Origin: Methanosarcinales archaeon
GTDB lineage: Archaea; Halobacteriota; Syntropharchaeia; Alkanophagales; Methanospirareceae
Assembly: GCA_030665925.1 (NCBI GenBank)
Contig: DAOUYX010000122.1
Location: 1-5,035, forward strand
Length of the DNA: 5,035 bases
Direction: 5' to 3'
The notes under the pieces are model-generated. The model was not told the origin of the DNA. It did not search any database and was given only the letters and a program-made list of their open reading frames with translations. How positions within the stretch are numbered: position 1 is the first letter of the stretch; each line of letters starts with the position of its first letter. A program made the position numbers and the translations under genes. Positions 1-4,993 of the stretch are shown in pieces.

Positions 1-730
1 TTACCGGTACACGTTTAATCTTCTTTGCGTCTTCTATGTCGCGTGCATAAAGGTGTAATGAATCACTGTAATCGATTATTCTTACTATCTGGCAGTTATT
101 TGGCTTTATCACTTCACGATTAAGCATCTCGATTATGCAGATGATATTAGATTGCCACGCGGTAAACAGATCTCTTGATCGCCATGTAAGATGGACGTCC
201 ACGTTGTTTTCAGGTATATATCGAATTTGTATCCGTTGTAAGCAGGGCGGTGAACTCCGTTGTATATCCGATGGAACGTACCAGGTAATTGCCTGGGATC
301 TATTTGAGGTTATATTCTCTGTAATCTGGTCGGCTAAAGCGTTTTTTAATAACGTTATTTGATCAGAACTGTTAGAACTGGATGTGGGTTCGTAATGTGC
401 CAACCGATCAAAATAAAGGTAACTGAACCGCTCATTTACGGGCTTCGATCTGTACTCTTCTAAGAATGGTCTCGTGAACTCATTACAGTATTCCTCTATT
501 CGCCTAAATGGATACTGGGGGTGTAATTCGCGTGCTTCGATCTGATTAATTGCATTACCGGTCATACTGATCAGCATGCAGGAATCTTTTATCGGTTTTC
601 GCTCATCACCACCACCGATAACCAGATCGGCACCATTACTGAGTACCGCATGGATTGCCTTAGCCCATGCATTATGGAAGTTCCGTTCTTCGATCAAGTG
701 TGCAAATAGTTTCATGTGGCGTTCACTCAT
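1..730 (-). CDS. thyA: Methanogen-type thymidylate synthase (3' end beyond window)
   Basis: The protein would methylate dUMP to dTMP in the cytoplasm; in the methanogen-type family the one-carbon donor is thought to be methylene-tetrahydromethanopterin. The frame is open from the ATG at 730 to the window edge (243 codons), so the stop and C-terminus are not seen. Visible landmarks: RSQAITW near residue 144 (phosphate-binding Arg region), SPPCLQR with the catalytic Cys at 163, WRSRD at 183-187 (dUMP-binding Arg plus Asp), Asn195 in WQSNI at the place of the Asn that selects dUMP over dCMP, and DSLHLY at 223-228 matching the GDxHIY block. A long N-terminal region of about 140 residues precedes the core, as expected for the archaeal family and unlike E. 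coli ThyA. An in-frame ATG at 715 is an alternative start. I prefer 730 because it lies about 28 nt after the predicted transcription start. No clear Shine-Dalgarno is present. Confidence 0.88.
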   Translation of the reverse strand, partial: MSERHMKLFAHLIEERNFHNAWAKAIHAVLSNGADLVIGGGDERKPIKDSCMLISMTGNAINQIEARELHPQYPFRRIEEYCNEFTRPFLEEYRSKPVNERFSYLYFDRLAHYEPTSSSNSSDQITLLKNALADQITENITSNRSQAITWYVPSDIQRSSPPCLQRIQIRYIPENNVDVHLTWRSRDLFTAWQSNIICIIEMLNREVIKPNNCQIVRIIDYSDSLHLYARDIEDAKKIKRVPV

Positions 731-777
731 CAAGAGTAAGTTTTGAAGTTTGATAAGTAAGATTTGCGAGTTCTTAA

Positions 778-792
778 TTAATATATTTCCCT
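778..792 (-). promoter_or_regulatory. Archaeal BRE/TATA promoter of thyA
   Basis: Read on the minus strand, a GGGAAA element runs straight into ATATATTA, a good match to a B-recognition element plus TATA box. The box centre near 784 predicts transcription start about 26 nt downstream, near 758, leaving a short leader of about 28 nt before the ATG at 730. Position and sequence are seen; promoter activity is inferred. Confidence 0.6.
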
Positions 793-795
793 TGC

Positions 796-812
796 GCTGC
801 TTCCGTAGCAGC
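796..812. promoter_or_regulatory. Palindrome abutting thyA BRE, candidate operator
   Basis: A perfect 6-bp inverted repeat, GCTGCT-TCCGT-AGCAGC, lies directly upstream of the predicted BRE/TATA of thyA. A dyad at this position could bind a regulator that activates or occludes TFB/TBP. It sits in an AT-rich spacer, where such a GC-rich dyad stands out. It could also be a weak hairpin of the upstream transcript. No regulator can be named. Confidence 0.3.
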
Positions 813-996
813 TCCCGATTTTCGGCATTATCGCTTTTTCAATTGATAGTTTACGGATCTTAAAATTGTTTGATAAATTGTAAAATGTTGGATCCTTTGA
901 TTTTACAAAGCTTTAAAAAAAAGAAAAATATTTTCCCCTAGTTATTTTTGACAAGAGGAAAAATCGTCCCAATCTTACTTACCAACGCATTCTCGA
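813..996. other. AT-rich intergenic spacer
   Basis: This stretch lies between the thyA promoter and the zinc-protein gene and holds no ORF with protein-like composition. It is rich in A/T runs, with near-repeats of AAATTGT around 866-882 and an AAAGCTTT palindrome just before the A-run on the plus strand. Apart from the T-run terminator listed separately I see nothing definable. Confidence 0.5.
915..928 (-). terminator. T-run terminator after the zinc-protein gene
   Basis: On the minus strand this reads TTTTTCTTTTTTTT, about 70 nt past the stop codon of the 58-residue zinc protein. Archaeal RNA polymerase commonly terminates at such oligo-T tracts without a strong hairpin. This would also keep that transcript from running into thyA. 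Confidence 0.5.
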
Positions 997-1173
997 CTAA
1001 TATCTCTTCGGTCGATGTTTCTGGTAACATTCCTGACAGTAAACAGGTCTGGAACCATCTGGTTTAAATGGTACTTGACATTCTTCCCCACAGTCCGCAC
1101 ATGTAACCGTGTGCATCTCCCGAGGTGGGCGATCGAAACTCTGTCTTCTTCCGTCAAATTTTCCTCTCATCAT
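997..1173 (-). CDS. Small CxxC-x17-CxxC zinc-binding protein
   Basis: This 58-residue protein has a basic, probably flexible N-terminus (MMRGKFDGRR, residues 1-10). A zinc-ribbon-like core follows: CADC at 25-28 and CQEC at 46-49, exactly 17 residues apart, with VPFKP between them and a basic tail QKHRPKRY. The arrangement matches the widespread archaeal family defined by a CxxC-x17-CxxC domain; members presumably bind zinc through the four Cys, but their function is not established. Nucleic-acid or ribosome association is a guess from the basic ends. Two tandem ATGs (1173 and 1170) follow a GGAGG at 1184-1180. The first is 6 nt from the ribosome binding site and the second 9 nt, so either may be used. 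The gene stands alone, with its own TATA box and T-run terminator. Confidence 0.85.
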   Translation of the reverse strand: MMRGKFDGRRQSFDRPPREMHTVTCADCGEECQVPFKPDGSRPVYCQECYQKHRPKRY

Positions 1174-1179
1174 ATTATA

Positions 1180-1184
1180 CCTCC
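1180..1184 (-). promoter_or_regulatory. Strong ribosome binding site GGAGG
   Basis: GGAGG on the minus strand precedes the tandem ATG ATG of the 58-residue zinc protein by 6 and 9 nt. It is the only textbook Shine-Dalgarno in the window and supports translation of this short frame over overlapping frames on both strands. Confidence 0.75.
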
Positions 1185-1206
1185 ATATTATAGTGGACTT
1201 TTATTA

Positions 1207-1214
1207 CTTAAATA
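1207..1214 (-). promoter_or_regulatory. TATA box of the zinc-protein gene
   Basis: The minus strand reads TATTTAAG, preceded by purine-rich GAGGG. A start about 26 nt downstream falls near 1185, right before the GGAGG, giving a minimal leader. The spacing fits archaeal promoters, but the box is a weaker match than the one at thyA. Confidence 0.45.
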
Positions 1215-1234
1215 CCCTCAAAAAGCACTGGATA

Positions 1235-1461
1235 TTAGTTGAACTCGTCTTTGGGCTTCATTAACGTAAAACTCGTCAAACTACCCTCTTCTCACACTTC
1301 TTCCATAGCCACCGCGATTTCGGAATCGGAGTGGCGCTATGTACCCTGCTTAAGAGCTGCTATCATGTCGTTGTGTAATTATCAGCTTTTTCATAGCCGC
1401 GAAGTGTTTCGGATACATCAATCAGAAGTCTTGTGGATTTTGGGAGTTTATTAAAGTTATG
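1235..1461 (-). pseudogene. Decayed minus-strand gene of unknown family
   Basis: Two reading frames together give continuous protein-like sequence. The upstream piece (about 1461-1366) contains LPKSTRLLIDVSETLRGYE. The frame then shifts near 1366-1376. The downstream piece (1366-1235) has MIAALKQGT, a TAG at 1339-1337, HSDSEIAVAMEEV, a TGA at 1294-1292, then GSLTSFTLMKPKDEFN and a TAA at 1237-1235. One frameshift and two internal stops mean it cannot make the original product. I do not recognise the family; the composition is that of a soluble, helical C-terminal region. It lies upstream of the zinc-protein promoter on the same strand. A further 20-residue minus-strand stretch at 1555-1493 (with ELRSKVMEAQ) might belong to it but overlaps the HAD remnant. 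Confidence 0.5.
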
Positions 1462-1993
1462 GGTCTAATTTTCATTTTTTCCGTCAATACGCTTAACGAT
1501 ACTGTCTTTCTTGTGCTTCCATAACTTTAGACCTTAATTCTTGTGAAAGTCGTATCTATTCAGGTTCTTTAAGTTTATCTCTTTTAGCCTACGAGGGCAT
1601 CAACGAAATCCTATCAATCTTAAGGGGTAATCGGGATGTTAAACTTGCAATCGTATCCTCGAGTCCTTCCAGTTATGTGAAACGAGTAGTGCAACATTTC
1701 GGGTGGTTATTTGATGTCATCGTCTGTTATCATGACACAATAAAACATAAGCCGCATCCTGCACCGTTTATTAGGTTGCAAATCGGTAAAAGATCGATGT
1801 AAGAGATTGCCGGGCTGTAGGTGACGCTCCAAAAGATATTATTGCAGCAAAGACGGCTGGTATGTACGCGGTTGCCGTACTTTGGGGATCACGTGACCAC
1901 GAATCTCTGGAAAAGACAAAATCGGATGCTGTATTTGAGACAGTAGCTTCGTTTCACAAGGCGATACGTGAAAAGCTTGCTACTCCTTCTTAA
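1459..1993 (+). pseudogene. HAD-superfamily phosphatase pseudogene
   Basis: The intact ancestor was probably a subfamily I HAD phosphatase of the phosphoglycolate-phosphatase type. Frame A (about 1584-1802) reads AYEGINEIL, then KLAIVSSSPSSYV (motif II Ser), FGWLFDVIVCYHD and KHKPHPAP (motif III Lys), ending at a TAA at 1800. A one-base shift around 1785-1799 moves to a second frame with VGDAPKDI (motif IV acidic residues), AAKTAGMYAVAVLWG, and a stop at 1991-1993. Upstream, an ATG at 1459 opens MGLIFIFSVNTLNDT, which looks like motif I (normally DxDGTLxDT) with the nucleophilic Asp replaced and a residue lost. That piece stops at 1522, and most of the cap domain is missing. The last 14 bases overlap the 3' end of convergent rtcA. 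The motif II-IV assignment is strong; the motif I piece is tentative. Confidence 0.75.
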
Positions 1994-2996
1994 TCACAAA
2001 AACCTCTTTTCCTTCTTTCTTGATTTCAAATGCAACATCCAGGAATTTCTGCGTGATGTACATGTTGGTTTCAAGATGCTTTGTCACTTCACGTACTTTT
2101 ATCTCAGATTTACCACCTGCAAGAGCGATATAAGGAACGAGCTGATCTGCCAAGTGGACGTCAACCGTCGCAGCCGATTCTAATTCTGTTACGATGTTTC
2201 TCGCGGCTTCTTCACCAACGAGTTCCGCCCTTTTGCCTCGTTCGCCCAATGCGCTACCACTTTTGTAGCCCCGCCACAGAGTTATGCCGCAGCCCGTCGT
2301 CCACTTGCCTCGCTCTTCTATTTCCGTTTTTACCTTTGTATCGTAGCCTGCTTCATTCAGAACTTTTTCGGCTGCTTTTGCTTGCCGCTCTGCGACATGC
2401 GCGGGAAGCCCGCAGGAATGTGAAACGCCCCTTACGATTCCTTCTTCTCCGCCTTTTGTTAAAACAAATCCTTTCATGTGCTGTGCCGGACTCACGTGCA
2501 CGGTTACTAACCCCCCACCCTTTGGGTAATAACCTCTCCGCTTCACATCGAGATGTACCTCACAGCCCATCTCACGAAGCGCATTGAGAAACACGTTCGT
2601 GTGAAAATCCATTGGTGGTGACCAGCTCACATCAGTGCCACCTTTTATACTCACCGTCGTATCGCGATCCGCAAAGAGCGCAACGGGAATGAGACATTGT
2701 AATAGTAACGTTATGCTGCCCGCGGTGCCTATGTCTATTTCGCCTTCAAAGCCTTTAAGTGTCGCCGGCGAGAATTGTAACCGTGTAGACCGCAACTCCA
2801 ACCCTTCGGTGTGACCCCCAGATAACTGCTCTACCGCTTTCACCGCGTGCACGTGCTGTGCGGAAAGCCCTGGTTTTGGTCTGTTCGCCCGGATGTTCGT
2901 TATTTCCACTTCTTTTCCGGTTATCGCCGCAAGTGCGATTGCAGTTCTTATTATCTGCCCGCCGCCTTCACCGACTGAGCCGTCTATTTCGAGCAT
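1980..2996 (-). CDS. rtcA: RNA 3'-terminal phosphate cyclase
   Basis: RtcA converts an RNA 3'-phosphate to a 2',3'-cyclic phosphate using ATP, through a covalent enzyme-AMP on His. The archaeal physiological substrate is not well defined; roles in RNA repair and end healing are proposed. The 338-residue product is full length for the family. Landmarks: GSVGEGGGQIIR at 6-17, RANRPKPGLSAQH at 36-48, GTAGS at 90-94, GGTDVSWSPP at 119-128, YYPKGGG at 156-162, SALGERGKRAE at 248-258, and HLADQL at 281-286, whose His281 is the expected nucleotidylated His (His309 in E. coli). I chose the ATG at 2996 because homology begins there with MLEIDGS. The frame stays open to 3188, but that extension is basic and is the map 3' end read in another frame. 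It follows map by 23 nt, probably in one transcript. No clear Shine-Dalgarno is seen. Confidence 0.95.
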   Translation of the reverse strand: MLEIDGSVGEGGGQIIRTAIALAAITGKEVEITNIRANRPKPGLSAQHVHAVKAVEQLSGGHTEGLELRSTRLQFSPATLKGFEGEIDIGTAGSITLLLQCLIPVALFADRDTTVSIKGGTDVSWSPPMDFHTNVFLNALREMGCEVHLDVKRRGYYPKGGGLVTVHVSPAQHMKGFVLTKGGEEGIVRGVSHSCGLPAHVAERQAKAAEKVLNEAGYDTKVKTEIEERGKWTTGCGITLWRGYKSGSALGERGKRAELVGEEAARNIVTELESAATVDVHLADQLVPYIALAGGKSEIKVREVTKHLETNMYITQKFLDVAFEIKKEGKEVFVIKKE

Positions 2997-3019
2997 GCTT
3001 TTAAAAGAAATAACTGTTA

Positions 3020-3910
3020 CTAAGGAAGCTTGGTTGTCACTTCGCAGCCGTCCTTTTGCACGATTACCGTGTGCTCCGTTTGCGAGACCAATCCGCCACC
3101 TTCTTCTCGTAACACGGGGTACTCCCGTAGCGCGCCCGAGTTTCTTAACGTTCTGAGTGCCAAGTCGAGCCGCTCTCTTGGCAGCCATCGCTTGGCGAAC
3201 GGCAACCCCTGATACTCCCCTATTGCCTTCAACAGCTTTTTTGCCTCGATCACCCGAACCGGTTTTGCTTTTATGAGGCTGAAGATCTCCGCAGTGCCGT
3301 GCTCTGCTATTTTTCCCGCACCACCGGTGACGAACGGCTCTATCGCAACAACATCGTTCTCCTTTAATACCGCGCCGTGCTCATACCGTACGTTAGGAAT
3401 CGTGGGTGGAGTATGTGCATTGTATCGTGCGAGACCGTGCCCGGAGAGATTAACGACCGGCTTGTAGCCCCGCTCTCTTATGGTATGCTCGATTACCTCG
3501 CCTATCTCAATAGTGCTCACGCCATCACGAATGATCTTTATCGCCGCGTTTAACGCCGCTTCTGATGCTTTCACCAGTTCCGCGTTCTCACCGCTTAGAT
3601 CCACGGTCACTGCGCTGTCCGCAATGTAACCGTCTACATGAACCCCAAGGTCTATCTTCACGATGTCCTTGCCAAAGACCGTCTCGTCGTCTATCGAAGG
3701 CGTAGCATGTGCCGCTTCCTCGTTCCGAGAGATATTGCAGGGAAACGCAGGTTCTCCGCCCTTTTCCCTCGTGCTCTGCTCCACGAATTCCGCAACCTCC
3801 AACAGTAACGCTCCTTCCTTTACTTTCGCTACCGCTCCTTCTCGCACCTCTGTCAGAATCCTACCAGCTTCTCTATACTTATCTAATACGAGTTCTATTT
3901 CTTCTTCCAT
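3020..3910 (-). CDS. map: Type II methionine aminopeptidase
   Basis: The enzyme removes the initiator Met from nascent proteins in the cytoplasm, with two metal ions in a pita-bread fold. The 296-residue length is typical for archaeal type II enzymes without the eukaryotic N-terminal extension. All five metal ligands are visible: Asp87 (KIDLG), Asp98 (IADSA), His158 (LSGHGL), Glu191 (AIEPF) and Glu279 (QTEHT). His68 (AHATPS) and His166 (NAHTPPT) match the substrate-site histidines. Residues about 195-265, between the last two Glu ligands, form the helical insertion that defines type II. The ATG at 3910 fits the family start (MEEEIELVLDKYREAG). It is preceded by nine A residues, with GGGG about 13 nt upstream, so no standard ribosome binding site is evident. 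It is followed 23 nt later by rtcA and preceded 73 nt upstream by a 44-residue ORF on the same strand. Confidence 0.96.
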   Translation of the reverse strand: MEEEIELVLDKYREAGRILTEVREGAVAKVKEGALLLEVAEFVEQSTREKGGEPAFPCNISRNEEAAHATPSIDDETVFGKDIVKIDLGVHVDGYIADSAVTVDLSGENAELVKASEAALNAAIKIIRDGVSTIEIGEVIEHTIRERGYKPVVNLSGHGLARYNAHTPPTIPNVRYEHGAVLKENDVVAIEPFVTGGAGKIAEHGTAEIFSLIKAKPVRVIEAKKLLKAIGEYQGLPFAKRWLPRERLDLALRTLRNSGALREYPVLREEGGGLVSQTEHTVIVQKDGCEVTTKLP

Positions 3911-3945
3911 TTTTTTTTAAAACCCCAATTGTTTTTTTATTCTAC

Positions 3946-3958
3946 GTTACACAGTAAC
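3946..3958. promoter_or_regulatory. Short palindrome upstream of map
   Basis: GTTAC-ACA-GTAAC is a perfect 5-bp dyad in the 73-nt gap between the 44-residue ORF and map. On the minus strand it is followed by an A-rich GAATAAAAAAAC tract (about 3932-3943), which might act as a TATA box for a nearly leaderless map mRNA. This is weak evidence: map could equally be transcribed from upstream of the small ORF. Confidence 0.25.
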
Positions 3959-3983
3959 AGAATTTATTGACATAAGCCAACAT

Positions 3984-4118
3984 TCATGTTGCTCCTGATT
4001 TTTTACGCACTTCCTCTTCGAGGTCAACGCCCTTAAATACCGTATAGAGCGAGCGGAGATAAGGGTCATAGCTCTCCAACTTCGTTACTATTACGCTCTT
4101 TTGTTTGGTTACGAGCAT
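3984..4118 (-). CDS. 44-residue small protein, unknown function
   Basis: The frame runs from an ATG at 4118 to a TGA at 3986-3984, starting MLVTKQKSVIVTKLE and continuing with SYDPYLRSLYTVFKGVDLEE and a basic end, VRKKSGAT. It has a beta-like start (SVIVTKLE), an aromatic middle and a charged helix. Base composition and codon use resemble the neighbouring map and rtcA and differ from the AT-rich flanks, which favours a real gene. CGGGAA about 7 nt before the ATG is a weak ribosome binding site, and TTATTATA near 4140-4146 could be a TATA box for a leaderless message. I do not recognise the family. Size and shape would suit a small antitoxin or regulator, but no toxin-like partner is adjacent. 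It could also be a C-terminal remnant of a larger gene. Confidence 0.5.
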   Translation of the reverse strand: MLVTKQKSVIVTKLESYDPYLRSLYTVFKGVDLEEEVRKKSGAT

Positions 4119-4146
4119 TTTTCCCGATTCCCGCTATAGTATAATA

Positions 4147-4157
4147 AGATAGTATCT
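4147..4157. repeat. Perfect 11-nt palindrome
   Basis: AGATA-G-TATCT lies just upstream of the putative TATA-like element of the 44-residue ORF and just before the recombinase remnant. It could be an operator or chance in AT-rich DNA. Confidence 0.2.
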
Positions 4158-4175
4158 CATTACTCTAATAATTAA

Positions 4176-4313
4176 CCACTGGGCGCCCAAGAGCTGTTTA
4201 GGCATAAAAGTTCAAAGGCAGCGGAAATATATAACCCTGTGAGTGATAGGGATATAGGTAAGATTAAAAGTCCGTTGGATAGCTTACGGATAAGAGGAGG
4301 GGATGATGCTTGA
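4176..4313 (+). pseudogene. C-terminal remnant of tyrosine recombinase (XerA/integrase)
   Basis: The frame between a TAA at 4173 and a TGA at 4311 gives a 45-residue tail that matches the end of archaeal XerA-like integrases. QELFRHKSSKAAEIYNPVS corresponds to the usual QELLGHKSSKTTEIYTHVS, retaining the conserved His and the nucleophilic Tyr. DIGKIKSPLDSLRI and an acidic end, GGDDA, follow. The N-terminal DNA-binding domain and the Arg and Lys catalytic residues are absent, and no start codon precedes the homologous part, so this is a decay product. Substitutions at G-to-R, TT-to-AA and TH-to-NP in the motif also suggest relaxed selection. It marks an old integrated element whose other end is not recognisable here. 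Confidence 0.75.
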
Positions 4314-4364
4314 AGATGGAAAAGTTCGATCAGAGGAATGTATATGCGAACCATGTTTGGATAT

Positions 4365-4387
4365 ACCACGTTAAGTGAAATCGTGGT
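4365..4387. repeat. Inverted repeat downstream of recombinase remnant
   Basis: ACCACG and CGTGGT form a perfect 6-bp stem around an 11-nt loop, about 50 nt after the recombinase stop. Sites just after integrase genes are often attachment or recombination sites, so this may be part of a relict att region or a hairpin terminator. It is not followed by a T-run, which argues against termination. Confidence 0.3.
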
Positions 4388-4415
4388 GAAAGGCTCTAAT
4401 AACAGGAATATAAGG

Positions 4416-4431
4416 TATAGGCACACCTATA
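4416..4431. repeat. Second short inverted repeat, TATAGG/CCTATA
   Basis: TATAGG-CACA-CCTATA is a perfect 6-bp dyad with a 4-nt loop, 28 nt after the previous inverted repeat. Two dyads in tandem in a non-coding tract behind a recombinase remnant may mark recombinase arm or core sites, but could be chance. Confidence 0.25.
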
Positions 4432-4481
4432 TTGACATAGAAAAATCAAAAAGAACTACTTTCGCTTACCCCCTTCAAGCA

Positions 4482-4492
4482 CATATATATAT
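4482..4492 (+). promoter_or_regulatory. TATA-like element before the 48-codon ORF
   Basis: The alternating CATATATATAT tract is centred about 26 nt before 4513, so a transcript from it would start almost on the ATG at 4514, giving a leaderless mRNA. No BRE is convincing, and alternating AT tracts occur by chance in this AT-rich segment. Confidence 0.3.
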
Positions 4493-4513
4493 TAAGAACG
4501 GATAGGGCGAAAT

Positions 4514-4660
4514 ATGAACATCTCACGTCATACAATAGAAAATGTAAGACCTTCCTCACCAGCACCAGGTAGAACTATTGTTAATTCTATTAAACCATGG
4601 GCTGAAAGAATTTTACAAACATCTATTGAAATGAACAGAAGAGCTAAAAGTTTGTTATAA
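4514..4660 (+). CDS. 48-residue orphan ORF, possibly a truncated mobile-element gene
   Basis: The frame runs ATG to TAA: MNISRHTIENVRPSS, APGRTIVNSIKPWAERI and the end EMNRRAKSLL. Codon choice is strikingly AT-rich (AGA, ATT, TTA, ACA) compared with map and rtcA, suggesting foreign origin. The C-terminal half would form a basic amphipathic helix; there is no signal peptide or membrane segment. I do not recognise the family. The stop codon lies at the boundary with the transposase remnant, which ends at 4661 on the other strand. The last codons coincide with a TTTGTTAT repeat that recurs inverted near 4972, so the ORF may have been cut by insertion and its present end supplied by the element. 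It may also not be expressed at all. Confidence 0.35.
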   Translation: MNISRHTIENVRPSSPAPGRTIVNSIKPWAERILQTSIEMNRRAKSLL

Positions 4661-4979
4661 TCAACCAGATACTACACACATGAGCCTCCTCTCATACTCA
4701 TTTGGAGATAGAGCATCCAATCCTTGATGCGGAGCACGCATCATTGTATGCAGAGATAACCCCTTCCAGAACCCTCATCAATTCCTCTACATCCTCCCAT
4801 TCCCTCTCTGCCAGCATCTCTTTTAATCTTTCTATAAATCTCTCAGCAATTCCATTTGTAGCAGGTCTATGTCGTGTAGTCCTCACGTGCACAACTTTTT
4901 ACTATCCTCCTGCTTATCTTCCTTATTATTCCTCATCAAGACATAGGCATCCATCTTTTCGTCGTAACTCCATAACAAA
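4651..4979. repeat. 8-bp inverted repeat flanking the transposase remnant
   Basis: TTTGTTAT at 4651-4658 recurs inverted as ATAACAAA at 4972-4979, bracketing the transposase remnant in about 329 bp. These could be the inner part of terminal inverted repeats of an internally deleted insertion sequence. The repeat is short and A/T-rich, and no target duplication is apparent. Confidence 0.3.
4661..4973 (-). pseudogene. Internally deleted DDE (rve) transposase remnant
   Basis: The C-terminal part of an IS3/IS481-like integrase-core transposase is clear. HVRTTRHRPATNGIAERF carries the RPxTNG..ER block with the catalytic Glu of the DDE triad, followed by IERLKEML, VEELMRVLEGVISAYND, a frameshift near 4735-4748, then RAPHQGLDALSPNEYERR and a TGA at 4663-4661. 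Just upstream, in another frame, an ATG at 4954 gives MDAYVLMRNNKEDKQE to a TGA at 4885, plausibly the N-terminal end with the start of a helix-turn-helix. The roughly 200 residues between, including both catalytic Asp, are missing. A full-length copy elsewhere would be needed to move it. ATATATAAC at about 4984-4992 on the minus strand could be its old TATA box. Confidence 0.75.
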
Positions 4980-4993
4980 AAATGTTATATATG

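Noticed and set aside
135..362. Plus-strand 75-codon frame
   Set aside because: It is antisense to thyA, whose catalytic Cys and dUMP-site motifs are on the minus strand; the composition is not protein-like.
975..1242. Two overlapping frames (975-1157 minus and 1015-1242 plus)
   Set aside because: Both are shadows of the 58-residue zinc protein, which has the ribosome binding site and the Cys motif in a third frame.
1239..1454. Plus-strand 71-codon frame
   Set aside because: It is antisense to the decayed minus-strand gene at 1235-1461; no domain or start signal.
1493..1555. Minus-strand stretch with ELRSKVMEAQ as N-terminal part of the decayed gene at 1235-1461
   Set aside because: It is only 20 codons, separated by stops and frame changes, and it overlaps the HAD motif-I-like piece on the other strand; it cannot be assigned with confidence.
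2081..2587. Plus-strand 168-codon frame
   Set aside because: It is a Leu/Arg/His-rich antisense frame across rtcA with no recognisable motif.
2997..3188. Upstream extension of the rtcA frame to an ATG at 3188
   Set aside because: The extra 64 residues are Arg/Lys-rich, have no counterpart in RtcA, and lie entirely inside the map 3' end in another frame.
4172..4426. Minus-strand 84-codon hydrophobic frame, membrane-protein-like
   Set aside because: The apparent membrane segments are the complement of the recombinase remnant and AT-rich spacer; the recombinase motif on the plus strand is more specific.
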